Shown here in pieces: positions 17,233-26,128 of a stretch of 48,553 bases of DNA. The stretch's first letter is position 1. Every line of letters begins with the position of its first letter. Under the pieces are notes generated by a model. It was not told the DNA's origin, did no database searches, and saw nothing but the letters and a program-made list of their open reading frames with translations. The position numbers and the translations under genes were made by a program. Source of the DNA: Leptospira sp. (lineage in GTDB: Bacteria; Spirochaetota; Leptospiria; Leptospirales; Leptospiraceae); assembly GCA_009991425.1 (NCBI GenBank), contig JAACWH010000042.1, positions 1-48,553 of the forward strand, in the 5' to 3' direction.

Positions 17233-17977
17233 ACTCGATGATTTGTTAGTTGAACGTGGTATCGCAAATGATCGAATATTTGCACAATCATTAATCCTTT
17301 CAGGTTCTGTTCTAATTAATGACCAAGTCCAATCGAAATCTGGATTTTTATTTTCGCGAAATGTAAATATACGCATCAAAGAAAGGATTAAGAGTTACGT
17401 TTCGCGCGGAGCTTATAAACTGCTTAGCGCTTTAGAAAAATTTTCGAATTTCCCTATAAAGTCTCAGTTTTGTTTAGATCTAGGCGCATCAACAGGAGGC
17501 TTTACCCAAGTACTTCTCGAAAAAGGTGCAGACAGAGTACTCGCAAATGATGTTGGCTACGGGCAACTAGAAGAACGAATTCGAAAAAATCCCAGGGTTG
17601 AAATTCTTGATCGATTCCATTTTAAAAATTTGGAATGGAAACATATAAGCGATAAAGTAAATTCGATTTCGGTTACTGCAGACCTTAGTTTTATTTCGAT
17701 AGAAAAGGTTTTTGTTAAGTTGCAAGATTTATTTGAAAAAAATAATCAAACTGTAATACATGCCCTACTAATGGTTAAACCACAATTTGAATTAGGTGAT
17801 GAATTTTTAGACAAAGGAATTGTCAAAGACCAACATGAATCTTTGAAAGTAATTTTAAAACTAATTCGTAAAGCAAGAAAAATTCATAATGCTAAATTTT
17901 TAGGAATTTCTAGATCAGGAGTTCTAGGAACTGAAGGAAATCAAGAGTATTTTATTTACCTTTATTGGGGGACTTGA
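17180..17977 (+). CDS. tlyA: TlyA-family rRNA 2'-O-methyltransferase (S4 + FtsJ-like domains)
   Basis: TlyA methylates ribose of rRNA using S-adenosylmethionine and is often mis-named haemolysin. An N-terminal S4 RNA-binding domain starts 'RLDDLLVERGIANDRIFAQS' (about residue 19), and the methyltransferase begins 'SRGAYKLLSALEKF', with the SAM motif 'CLDLGASTGGFTQVLL' and 'MVKPQFELG' (catalytic Lys region). The ATG at 17180 gives a 53-bp overlap with the prenyl synthase gene; a TTG at 17213 would start just before the S4 domain and is also possible. The 3' end overlaps the convergent response-regulator gene by 16 bp. Confidence 0.9.
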   Translation: MSFSLRSSPFTLAQEKIRLDDLLVERGIANDRIFAQSLILSGSVLINDQVQSKSGFLFSRNVNIRIKERIKSYVSRGAYKLLSALEKFSNFPIKSQFCLDLGASTGGFTQVLLEKGADRVLANDVGYGQLEERIRKNPRVEILDRFHFKNLEWKHISDKVNSISVTADLSFISIEKVFVKLQDLFEKNNQTVIHALLMVKPQFELGDEFLDKGIVKDQHESLKVILKLIRKARKIHNAKFLGISRSGVLGTEGNQEYFIYLYWGT

Positions 17978-18978
17978 GGTATAATAATTTCTAGGCAGGT
18001 TCCCTCATCACCATTTAACATGGAATCGGCGTTGATTGTCTGTGCCATTGATTTAATCAACCATAATCCTAAAGAGTGAGGATTTTCCATTATTTCTTCT
18101 GTAACCTGAGAAGATGAAGTGTTGTTCAAACCAATGCCGTTGTCCTTTATCTGAAGACAGATGTTCTCGCGGTTAGTGTTTGTAGTAAGTTTTATTGTTA
18201 TCGTAGAGTTACTATGGTCTGGTGAAAAAGCATATTGAATTGAGTTAGATACAGATTCATATAGAATGATACCCATTGGAATGGCTAAACTTTCGTCTAG
18301 ATTGAATGACTTAATATCAATTTGAATTTGAATTTGATATTCCACTTTATTTTTGAATTTATCCCAGGTATAATAAATTAACCTAGAAAAATATTCTTTT
18401 GAATCTACTTTAAAAATACCCTTTGAATCTTCTAAAGCTAAACTATAAAATAAATAGATAGCATGAAATCTTATTGAATCATTTAAAAAATCATTCTGAT
18501 TTCCTATCACAACTGATTGATCTTGATGATTCTTCATCCAAATAGAAACAGGATTGTAATATTTCTGATTTATAATTTGATTATCTTTCTTACAATAACG
18601 TGAGGTAAAAATACGATCTAATGCTTTAGAGACTGCAACTTCGAGTTCATTAGAGAAAAATGGTTTTGATACAAATCCATAACACCAATTTTGATCAGCA
18701 CGTGTTTTAGTAGTAGAATCGATATTACCAGTTACAATGACTATAGGAATTTGGAATCTATTCCATAAAGTTTGAGCAGTTTCCAAGCCATCTAAGTTGC
18801 CTTCTAGCTGAATGTCCATAACAACTAAATCAGGAGCCTTTTCAGTAGAAATTTGGAAGGCTTCATCACCAGACGGAACAACCATAATAACATGATAGCC
18901 AATATGCTCTAGCCTTCTTCGAATATTCATTCCTATAAAGGCTTCATCCTCGACAACAAGGATGTTTATTTTTCCCAT
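17962..18978 (-). CDS. response regulator receiver fused to a histidine-kinase-type ATPase
   Basis: Residues about 4-122 form a receiver domain ('NILVVEDEAF', phospho-acceptor Asp55 in 'LVVMDIQL', Lys in 'FVSKPF'). The C-terminal part (about 230-335) is an HATPase: N-box 'ILYESVSNSIQYAF', 'DNGIGL', and 'SLGLWLIKSM'. The region between resembles the second half of HisKA_2 domains, but the usual 'H-R-x-K-N' box with the phospho-accepting His is not found, so it may not autophosphorylate in the usual way. Receiver first, kinase last is the reverse of the common hybrid order. It is a single gene; its start is divergent from the ferredoxin gene. Confidence 0.8.
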   Translation of the reverse strand: MGKINILVVEDEAFIGMNIRRRLEHIGYHVIMVVPSGDEAFQISTEKAPDLVVMDIQLEGNLDGLETAQTLWNRFQIPIVIVTGNIDSTTKTRADQNWCYGFVSKPFFSNELEVAVSKALDRIFTSRYCKKDNQIINQKYYNPVSIWMKNHQDQSVVIGNQNDFLNDSIRFHAIYLFYSLALEDSKGIFKVDSKEYFSRLIYYTWDKFKNKVEYQIQIQIDIKSFNLDESLAIPMGIILYESVSNSIQYAFSPDHSNSTITIKLTTNTNRENICLQIKDNGIGLNNTSSSQVTEEIMENPHSLGLWLIKSMAQTINADSMLNGDEGTCLEIIIPQVPQ

Positions 18979-19079
18979 GACCTGATTTTAAATTATCTTG
19001 TTTTGCTTAAAGTTATTTTGTTTATATTCAATTTTTTTTTGATTTGACCAGAATCACTTTTCTTTTTTATTTAGAACAA

Positions 19080-19313
19080 ATGGCTGATAACACTAGCAAG
19101 CAACCTGAAAATATCCCTGGAAAATTCTATGTAGATCAAAACTGCGTTCCTTGCAATGATTGTATCCATGAAGCGCCCAGTTTGTTAAAATACAACGCAG
19201 ATGAAAGTCATGTATATTTTTTCAAACAACCTACAACAGTGGATGAAATCAAAGCAGCAAAAAATGCTATTTCAGTGTGTCCGGTTGAAGCCATTGGAGA
19301 TGATGGAGAATAG
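19080..19313 (+). CDS. small single-cluster ferredoxin
   Basis: An electron carrier of 77 residues. 'CVPCNDC' (CxxCxxC) plus a distant 'VCPVEAI' supply four cysteines for one [4Fe-4S] cluster (or [3Fe-4S] in some relatives). The pattern matches Bacillus-type monocluster ferredoxins ('CxxCxxC..AP'). I take ATG 19080 ('MADNTSKQ') instead of TTG 19044, because the extra twelve residues are hydrophobic and unlike ferredoxins. No redox partner gene is adjacent. The stop is 5 bp from the 3' end of the convergent hydrolase gene. Confidence 0.85.
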   Translation: MADNTSKQPENIPGKFYVDQNCVPCNDCIHEAPSLLKYNADESHVYFFKQPTTVDEIKAAKNAISVCPVEAIGDDGE

Positions 19314-19318
19314 AATTT

Positions 19319-20221
19319 TTAAAGTTTTAAAAATTTCTTTATTTCAATAGTAACAAATTCCGCTTTCTCCATATGAATCGCATGACGAGCATGCTTTAAT
19401 ATAACTAACTTCGACTTTTTAATCCAGGAATTAAGATTTTTCATCATTGAGACAGTCGTTAGTTGGTCTTCTTCTCCAATGATAATTAAAGTGGGAATTT
19501 TAATATTCTTTGCTTTATTTCCAAAAAATATTTCTTTCTCACGCATTACGGTATTTTCAGCTAGGTAGATATTTTTCTTAACATCCCACCCTGAAATTAA
19601 TATCCTTTTCTCCAGCCAAGATGGCTCTGGAACATCAGCAAAATACAAATGGTTCAGCAAGTTGATTATATCTTTTTCATTTTTAGGAAATAGAATCCTT
19701 CTCATCTCCTCCCGTTTTGGATGAGGGATTGAACCACTGCCTAGTAGCACTAAGCCATTTACTTGAAAAAGGTTATTATATTTCTTTTGTTCCTTAAGCT
19801 CTTTCTGATTTTGTAAAGTTATTTTTTGTGCAATTAGTCCGCCCATACTATGACCAATAAGGATTAATTGTGTATGTGGTAATTGACGAACAGCCTTATA
19901 CAAAATATTGCCTATAATGTCGATTTGATAGAGATAAGAAATAAGTGGAAGAGTACTTCTGCCATATCCTGGTAAATCAGGAACTAAGATACTTCCCTCA
20001 TAATCTAAATGCTTAACTAATTTTCGAAATCCATAGCAACCATCTAGAAAACCATGAATAAATAGTAATGTAGGTAGATTAGGATTTCCTATTTTTTCCA
20101 AAAAGAAGACAGAATGCCCACCTAGATCTATAATTCTTTCTTGGAAACCTAATTCCTTCTTCATGTATCTAATGCGACTAGATTCGAAATAAGAGAATAG
20201 GCATTTAAATATGAATTGCAT
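19319..20221 (-). CDS. alpha/beta hydrolase
   Basis: A 300-residue hydrolase with a full triad: oxyanion region 'LLFIHGFLDGCYGF', nucleophile elbow 'GHSMGG' (Ser), Asp in 'IIGEEDQL', and His in 'HARHAIHMEKAE'. Esterase, lipase or C-C hydrolase activity is possible; the substrate is not evident. The ATG at 20221 is preceded by AAGGA at a 12-bp spacing; ATG 20164 ('MKKELGFQ') has no ribosome site. It is divergent from the sensor kinase at 20256 with only 34 bp between the start codons. Confidence 0.85.
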   Translation of the reverse strand: MQFIFKCLFSYFESSRIRYMKKELGFQERIIDLGGHSVFFLEKIGNPNLPTLLFIHGFLDGCYGFRKLVKHLDYEGSILVPDLPGYGRSTLPLISYLYQIDIIGNILYKAVRQLPHTQLILIGHSMGGLIAQKITLQNQKELKEQKKYNNLFQVNGLVLLGSGSIPHPKREEMRRILFPKNEKDIINLLNHLYFADVPEPSWLEKRILISGWDVKKNIYLAENTVMREKEIFFGNKAKNIKIPTLIIIGEEDQLTTVSMMKNLNSWIKKSKLVILKHARHAIHMEKAEFVTIEIKKFLKL

Positions 20222-20255
20222 TGTTATTGATTTTCCTTAGATTGATTAAGTACAT

Positions 20256-22613
20256 ATGGATCTTAATGAATTAGATTTTTTAAAAATTACTTCCTTTCCT
20301 ATGAATGAAGGTATTATCATTTTAGACCCAGACCACTTAACCATCTTACATATTAATCCAAAAATGGAAAGAATTCTTGGATACAAATCATCAGAATTAT
20401 ATGGGAGAGATTTTGATTACTTATTAGGCGAATCAGGAACTATTTTTAAAATTTTTGAAATAATGGGTTCTTCTGACAGTAATAAACAAATTGTTCTTTG
20501 GCAATTACTAAGCAAAACAGGAGAAGCAATAGAAATAGATTTTAATTTTCAATTGATAAATGCAACCAACGAGGAAAGTAGTTACTTAATTTTTTACATA
20601 CAAGACAAAACGGAAATATCTAATTTACAAATAAAAATAAATTTTACTCAAAATTTGCTGAAGGCTATTCGTGAAATCAAACTTGCCATTTTTCTAAATA
20701 AATCTAAGCAAGATATACTTTATACAACTTGCTTATCGCTACAAAAAGCTAGGGGCTTTGACTTAGTTTGGGGTATCTATCAGGGCTCTGAAGATGAATA
20801 TTTATTTGAATTTTCTTCAAAATCAAAAGAAACTCATAGAAAATTTGATTCTATTAAAAAACTCTTTTTAAACAATCAAAACGAAACTCCTATATCGAAT
20901 GTTTTAAACAATCCAATAAATTTTTTATATTTTTACTCGAATCAAAAAGACTTCAAATATAAAAAATGGTATGATACATTAATTGATGGTTATTATATGG
21001 ATGCACTTTGTTTCCAAATTTCATGGAACAATAAGGTTTATGGTGCAATTGAAGTAATTAATTTTTCTAAATTTGCAATAACTGAAGATGATATAAGTAC
21101 TCTTCAAGAATTAGGTGCTGATATAGGTTTTGCTTTCTACAATCAAGAAAATGAAGAAATGAAAGCAATGGCACTAAAACAAATAGAGTACCAAGGTATA
21201 CTATTAGATAACATTGAAGTTCCTATCGTTGCCTTGGATAAGAATGCAATGATCAATTATGCTAATCAATCTGCAGAACGCGTTTTAAATTATACATTTG
21301 CAGAAATGAAAAAAGTTAAAGCCAATAAATTACTCGGACAATCTGAATCCTTTTTAGAGTATTTGCGAAGGAGAAGTAATACTAAAGAAATTAATGTATT
21401 GAATAATCGAACTTCACAATTTTCGGCTATGTTGCATTCTTCACCCATCATTGGTGATTTTGGAGAGTTCATGGGTATCATGTTAGTCTTGTTTGATATA
21501 ACGGAACAGAAAGAACAAGAGAATCGCATACGAGAGTCTGAAGCAAAACTTAGAAATATTTTCACTGGCATGAACAATGGAATCGTAATCGTTGATAATC
21601 AAGGCAATATAAAAGACGTTGCACCAGTATTAAAATTTTATCTTTTTCAGTATTTAAATTTAGAAGAAAAACAGAAATTATTTTATTTTCTTCCTAATGA
21701 AATTGCCGAATCGTTTTACGAAACAATTCAAAGATGCTTATTTTCAACTAAGGTAGAAACTAGTGAATTTAAATATAGGCTAATGGACACTGAAACTTAT
21801 TTCTCAGTCCGCTTTATCCCAATGAAAAAATACAATCAATTTGACGAAGCAGTTATGTGTATTTTTACAGATATTACAAATACAAAAAACTTAAACCATC
21901 AATTAGTAGAATCAGCAAAATTTGCAAGCATTGGAGAACTAGCTGCTGGGATCGCCCATGAAATCAATAATCCATTACAATCTGCATTACTATATATTGA
22001 AGATTTAATTGAAAACGATGAATCAGATGCAAATGAAAGAATTAAAATTCTTAAGAAAATTGAATTAGCAAACAAACGAATTAGAAATTTAATTAAAAGC
22101 CTATTGGATTTAGGACGAACTGAAATAGCTGAAAAAGAAATAACCGAAATTGATTGGATTATTACTAGAGCAATTGAATTAGTTGAAGCAAATGCGAAAA
22201 AGAAATCTATATTTATTGAATTTAAAACTTATGCAAAAAATTTAAATGCTAACGTAAGATGGCAAGAAATAGAACAAGTTATTATCAATTGTTTAATGAA
22301 TTCCATCAATGCACTATCCGAAGCAGATTTTCGAAATAATACACCAAAAATAGAAATTATTGTTGATAAACAAGAAAATAAAGATCAGAATTGGATTAAT
22401 ATTCTTATCCAAGATAATGGCCCTGGTATTAAAGAAAAGGACATGAACAAGGTATTTATGCCTATGTATACAACCAGAAGAGAGAATCAAGGAACAGGCT
22501 TAGGTCTTTTTATCTCTAAGAAAATCATTACTGACCATGGTGGTGATATTGAATTTAGTTCAACTTTTAAAAATGGATCTCAGTTAAGGATAAAGCTTCC
22601 TATTGGAATTTAA
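20256..22613 (+). CDS. PAS/GAF sensor histidine kinase
   Basis: A 785-residue cytoplasmic kinase without membrane helices. An N-terminal PAS ('LTILHINPKMERILGYKSSE', about 1-120), a GAF-like region (about 150-300), and two further PAS segments (about 315-420 and 425-550) precede the kinase core. The phospho-accepting His568 lies in 'LAAGIAHEINNPLQS', followed by HATPase boxes 'NCLMNSINAL', 'DNGPGI' and 'GTGLGLFIS'. It is the first gene of an operon: 8 bp separate it from the next kinase, and the AmgK/MurU-like pair follows. The signal is unknown; a soluble sensor suggests an internal metabolite, gas or redox cue. Confidence 0.9.
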   Translation: MDLNELDFLKITSFPMNEGIIILDPDHLTILHINPKMERILGYKSSELYGRDFDYLLGESGTIFKIFEIMGSSDSNKQIVLWQLLSKTGEAIEIDFNFQLINATNEESSYLIFYIQDKTEISNLQIKINFTQNLLKAIREIKLAIFLNKSKQDILYTTCLSLQKARGFDLVWGIYQGSEDEYLFEFSSKSKETHRKFDSIKKLFLNNQNETPISNVLNNPINFLYFYSNQKDFKYKKWYDTLIDGYYMDALCFQISWNNKVYGAIEVINFSKFAITEDDISTLQELGADIGFAFYNQENEEMKAMALKQIEYQGILLDNIEVPIVALDKNAMINYANQSAERVLNYTFAEMKKVKANKLLGQSESFLEYLRRRSNTKEINVLNNRTSQFSAMLHSSPIIGDFGEFMGIMLVLFDITEQKEQENRIRESEAKLRNIFTGMNNGIVIVDNQGNIKDVAPVLKFYLFQYLNLEEKQKLFYFLPNEIAESFYETIQRCLFSTKVETSEFKYRLMDTETYFSVRFIPMKKYNQFDEAVMCIFTDITNTKNLNHQLVESAKFASIGELAAGIAHEINNPLQSALLYIEDLIENDESDANERIKILKKIELANKRIRNLIKSLLDLGRTEIAEKEITEIDWIITRAIELVEANAKKKSIFIEFKTYAKNLNANVRWQEIEQVIINCLMNSINALSEADFRNNTPKIEIIVDKQENKDQNWINILIQDNGPGIKEKDMNKVFMPMYTTRRENQGTGLGLFISKKIITDHGGDIEFSSTFKNGSQLRIKLPIGI

Positions 22614-22621
22614 ATAATTAT

Positions 22622-24139
22622 ATGAAATATAAAATTTTAGTCATAGATGATGAAGAACCAATTAGAGATGCATTACAAAGAGTTCTTTCTAGAGAGGGAT
22701 ATGATGTATTACTAGCAGAAAATGGTAAAAAAGGCATAGAAACTATTGAAAGAGAATCTAGCATTCAAGTAATTATTTCTGATATATTAATGAAAGACCT
22801 GTCAGGAATCGATTTAATTCAATGGGCTAACAAAAATAAAATCGATATACCAATTATTTTAATCACAGGTAATCCAAGTTTAGATTCCGCAGGTGAGGCA
22901 ATTCGATTTAAGGCTTTCGACTATATTGCTAAGCCAGTTGAGAGAAACAGAATTCTTGAAGTATTGAAAAAAGCGATTTCTCAAACAAAAATCAACGAAG
23001 AGAATAAAAATAATTTAATCAATTCTAAGAAGAAAGAATTTGAACTTATTAAAAAGAATTGGGATTTAAATAAACAAAATGAGGCGATTCTTAGTGCAAC
23101 TACCGACTGTGTAATTACAATTAATTCAAATTGTATAATTATTTCGGCTAATAATGCAACTTATACGACATTTGGTTTTAAAGATATAGAGTTAATTGGA
23201 CAATCTATTACTTGTTTAATTCCTAAAGATAAAAAGAAATTCTACAATCGAGTAGTTAAATCCTATATCCATGGTAAAATAAAAACCAATAGATCTCAGA
23301 TTTCTGATGTATTACTAACTAATTCTAATGGCAAAATTTTTGACTGTGATCTTTCTTTTTGTACTTATAAAATCGATGAAAAGATTTTTCATACTGGGAT
23401 TATTCGTGATATTTCTTACAAGAAAAAATTAATTCAAAAACTTATTGATTCTGAACGAAGAGCATTTCTAACTACAATTGCTTCTAGTATTGGCCATGAA
23501 ATCAATAATTCTTTAACGGCGATTATGGGGTTTGTGGATTTAGCTATCCAACCTACTGCTTTAGCACCAATAAAGGATAAGGCGATACATGTGACAATGA
23601 CACAGGTTCAAAAACTTAAAAATCTAACTGCCAATTTACTTACTTTAGGAAAACAGAAATATAATGAAGACGATCCTTCTAAAATATTAATTACAAATAT
23701 AAATAATTGTATAGAAGATATACTAGATATTTTTCAAAAAAGTATGCGCTTAAAGAACTGCACCTTAAATTTACAAAAATATGAAAAAGATTTATTTGTC
23801 TTTGGAGACAATGAAAAAATTGGCTTGGCTCTTTCTAATATTTTGTTGAACGCTGCTGATGCAACAGAAAACAGAGGAAATATATTCATTAAAACATATA
23901 TATCGGGAACCGATCCTATTATGGAAATCCAAGATGATGGAACTGGTATGGAACAAGAAACATTGGTAAATCTTTATGAACCCTATTTTACTACAAAAGG
24001 ATTAGGAAAAGGAACAGGGCTTGGTATGTTTGTGGTGAGAGAAATTGCAGAGTTGTACCATATAGAGATTAATGTAGAATCTAAAAAAGATTATGGAACT
24101 AAATTTATATTAAAATTTTCACCAGCTAGAAATAAATGA
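22622..24139 (+). CDS. receiver-PAS-histidine kinase hybrid
   Basis: A 505-residue protein with an N-terminal receiver (Asp54 in 'VIISDILMKDL', Lys in 'YIAKPVE'), a PAS domain (about 155-270), HisKA with His292 in 'SSIGHEINNSLTAIMGF', and HATPase boxes 'NILLNAADAT', 'DDGTGM' and 'GTGLGMFVV'. The N-terminal receiver could accept phosphate from the kinase encoded 8 bp upstream, forming a two-step relay; no DNA-binding output is visible in the operon. Its stop overlaps the start of the next gene as ATGA, so translation is coupled to the AmgK-like kinase. Confidence 0.88.
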   Translation: MKYKILVIDDEEPIRDALQRVLSREGYDVLLAENGKKGIETIERESSIQVIISDILMKDLSGIDLIQWANKNKIDIPIILITGNPSLDSAGEAIRFKAFDYIAKPVERNRILEVLKKAISQTKINEENKNNLINSKKKEFELIKKNWDLNKQNEAILSATTDCVITINSNCIIISANNATYTTFGFKDIELIGQSITCLIPKDKKKFYNRVVKSYIHGKIKTNRSQISDVLLTNSNGKIFDCDLSFCTYKIDEKIFHTGIIRDISYKKKLIQKLIDSERRAFLTTIASSIGHEINNSLTAIMGFVDLAIQPTALAPIKDKAIHVTMTQVQKLKNLTANLLTLGKQKYNEDDPSKILITNINNCIEDILDIFQKSMRLKNCTLNLQKYEKDLFVFGDNEKIGLALSNILLNAADATENRGNIFIKTYISGTDPIMEIQDDGTGMEQETLVNLYEPYFTTKGLGKGTGLGMFVVREIAELYHIEINVESKKDYGTKFILKFSPARNK

Positions 24140-25122
24140 CTAACATTATTCAATTTGTTGAAGAAGATTTCGATTTACTCCCACTTCAAGAAGAAGCATC
24201 CACTAGGAGATATTTTAAAGCTAGAGTAAAAGAAAAATATTTAGATAAATATGAAAGTCTTAGAAATAAGGAACTTGTTATTTGTAAAGATTCAAATATC
24301 AATCAGGATTTTATTGAACTAACGGAATTTCTCTCCAAACAAAACATTTTAGTTCCTGAAGTTTTTGGAATAGATGACACACAATCCATTATCTTCCAAG
24401 AGGATCTTGGTAATATTGATATTTATTCTAAATCTATCGAAGAATATATAGATTTAGTTTACAAATCGATTGATATTCTGATTCATCTTCAATCTTTAAA
24501 AGCACCTGCCTTAGTTTCGAACAGATTTTTTGATTTTGAAAAATTAAATTTTGAAATACAATTAACTCTTTCATCTTTAAGAAAATTAGAAACCTCAATA
24601 GAAATAGAGTTTTATATAAGTAGCGAATTTGTGATTTTTTTAGAAGAAACTTGTAAGCACTTAGAAAAACAAGAACCTATGGTTTTCACACATAGAGATT
24701 TCCATTCAAGAAATATTATGACGCAAAATGGAAATTTATATTTAATTGATTACCAAGACGCAAGAATGGGACATCCTACATACGATCTAAGTAGTATACT
24801 TTACGATGCTTATAAACCTTTACCGCTTACTGAGAGAAAAAAAATGTTAGAATACTTTCGTGTTAAATCTAAAATATCGAATAAAGGATTTTATGATACA
24901 TTTTATTTACAAGCATTACAAAGATCGTTTAAAGCTCTCGGAACTTATATTATTCAAATTAATGAAAAAAATAACTTAAAATTTTTACCAAGCTTTTATA
25001 GTTGTTTGGATAATTTGGAAGAAATTTCTCAGCTTGGTCAACTGCCTGATAGTGTTTACATTTTTATAGTTGATCTTAGAAAAAAGATACAATCCGTACC
25101 TAAGTTTGGATTGAACGTTTAG
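24136..25122 (+). CDS. AmgK-like sugar kinase (APH fold), probable MurNAc/GlcNAc kinase
   Basis: A 328-residue aminoglycoside-phosphotransferase-fold kinase. Catalytic loop 'HRDFHSRNI' (His186, Asp188, Asn193) and metal-binding 'LIDYQDARMGHPTYDLSSIL' match the AmgK family, which phosphorylates the anomeric carbon of N-acetylmuramic acid. The next gene, 9 bp on, is a MurU-like nucleotidyltransferase, and amgK-murU pairs make UDP-MurNAc from recycled wall sugar and bypass de novo synthesis. The substrate is inferred from this pairing. It overlaps the upstream kinase by 4 bp. Resistance activity is not implied by the fold. Confidence 0.78.
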   Translation: MTNIIQFVEEDFDLLPLQEEASTRRYFKARVKEKYLDKYESLRNKELVICKDSNINQDFIELTEFLSKQNILVPEVFGIDDTQSIIFQEDLGNIDIYSKSIEEYIDLVYKSIDILIHLQSLKAPALVSNRFFDFEKLNFEIQLTLSSLRKLETSIEIEFYISSEFVIFLEETCKHLEKQEPMVFTHRDFHSRNIMTQNGNLYLIDYQDARMGHPTYDLSSILYDAYKPLPLTERKKMLEYFRVKSKISNKGFYDTFYLQALQRSFKALGTYIIQINEKNNLKFLPSFYSCLDNLEEISQLGQLPDSVYIFIVDLRKKIQSVPKFGLNV

Positions 25123-25131
25123 AAATAATTT

Positions 25132-25890
25132 ATGAGAGGATTTATTTTAGCTGCTGGATTTGGAAAGAGAATGGGAATTTTCACTCAAAATTGTCCTAAA
25201 CCTCTTTTGGAAATTGATGGTATCAAATTATTAGACTATAGCTTATACCTTCTTAAAAATTGGAAGGTAAATGAAATTATAACTAACACTCATTATCTTT
25301 CTAAACAGATCGAAGAATATTTTGCGAATTTCCCATCTTTAAGGGTTCATATCTCTTATGAACAATCCATCCTTGGAACTGGAGGTGGGATATTTACAGG
25401 AATAAATAGATATTGGGCTTCATCAAATTCATCCGATGATGAATTTGTTGTAATAAACCCTGATACTGTTTTATTTCCTAAAAGCAACTTTTTACCACAA
25501 TTTCCTGAAAATCAACACGATTCACTTTCCCATTTGTATTTGAAGGCAACTCCATATAATGCTAATTATACAAATCTTTTTTGGAAGGATGGAAATGTAT
25601 ATTTTGAATACTTAAAGGATTCAATCCCTTGTTATTATATAGGATTATCCCTGTTTAAAATTCATGCATTCGATCTTCTCGATCAAAAAAGCAATGAAAA
25701 TTTCGAGCTAGGATCATTGTGGAGACATCTTTCCAAAGAAGGCAAATTGACTGGGGAGTTCTTTCAAGAGGATGCGATAGATATTGGCGAGAAGAAATTA
25801 TTCGATGAAATTCTTGTTCAAAAAGACTTTTTCAAAGGGAAAAAACAAGAAATTAAATACTTTTTGTCCTCTATAGAAAGAAATTTATAA
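25132..25890 (+). CDS. MurU-like sugar-1-phosphate nucleotidyltransferase
   Basis: Starts with the NTP-transferase signature 'GFILAAGFGKRMGIFTQNCP' and then 'KPLLEIDG', with 'GTGGGIFTGI' and an Asp in 'VVINPDTVLF' for metal. It belongs with MurU and related uridylyl/thymidylyltransferases. Beside an AmgK-like kinase the best guess is MurNAc-1-phosphate uridylyltransferase, giving UDP-MurNAc. At 252 residues it is somewhat longer than typical MurU (about 220). It is the last gene of the operon and is followed by a hairpin terminator at 25929-25953. Confidence 0.78.
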   Translation: MRGFILAAGFGKRMGIFTQNCPKPLLEIDGIKLLDYSLYLLKNWKVNEIITNTHYLSKQIEEYFANFPSLRVHISYEQSILGTGGGIFTGINRYWASSNSSDDEFVVINPDTVLFPKSNFLPQFPENQHDSLSHLYLKATPYNANYTNLFWKDGNVYFEYLKDSIPCYYIGLSLFKIHAFDLLDQKSNENFELGSLWRHLSKEGKLTGEFFQEDAIDIGEKKLFDEILVQKDFFKGKKQEIKYFLSSIERNL

Positions 25891-25928
25891 ACCTTCAATT
25901 AAATATTGACAATAATTTACTATTACTT

Positions 25929-25953
25929 CACATAAAGAGATTTATGTGTTTTT
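25929..25953 (+). terminator. intrinsic terminator of the kinase-AmgK-MurU operon
   Basis: CACATAAA (25929-25936) and TTTATGTG (25941-25948) form a perfect 8-bp stem with a GAGA tetraloop, followed by five Ts. Confidence 0.7.
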
Positions 25954-26042
25954 AGAAATTAAAAATTGATAGGTCAAATAACCAATTAATCATAATTATC
26001 TTTTATAAAATACAAACTGTATCTTAGAAGCACCTTTATTAT

Positions 26043-26059
26043 CTAAATATAAGATTTAG
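26043..26059 (+). promoter_or_regulatory. hairpin overlapping a ribosome site in the TonB-receptor leader
   Basis: CTAAAT (26043-26048) and ATTTAG (26054-26059) can pair; the right arm shares two bases with AGGAG (26058-26062), the only good ribosome site upstream of the receptor gene. The stem is short and AT-rich, so regulation is speculative. Confidence 0.25.
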
Positions 26060-26069
26060 GAGAAATAAA

Positions 26070-26111
26070 TTGATTAAAAATATGAGTTCTCAGCTCACTA
26101 CTCTCAACTAA
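26070..26111 (+). CDS. possible 13-residue leader peptide before the TonB receptor
   Basis: AGGAGA at 26058-26063 is followed 6 bp later by TTG and 13 codons (MIKNMSSQLTTLN) ending at TAA 26109-26111, 17 bp before the receptor ATG. The receptor itself has no clear ribosome site, so translation of this leader could load ribosomes for it. The frame differs from the receptor frame. A chance reading frame is equally possible. Confidence 0.3.
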   Translation: MIKNMSSQLTTLN

Positions 26112-26128
26112 ATACTATATTCATAATA

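Noticed and set aside
17180..17977. Haemolysin (as TlyA is often labelled)
   Set aside because: S4 plus FtsJ-like methyltransferase domains indicate an rRNA methyltransferase.
24136..25122. Aminoglycoside resistance kinase
   Set aside because: The fold is shared, but the motif details and the MurU-like neighbour favour a wall-sugar kinase.
25906..25911. TTGACA after the MurU-like gene as a promoter for the TonB receptor
   Set aside because: No acceptable -10 lies 16-18 bp downstream, and the terminator hairpin follows at once.
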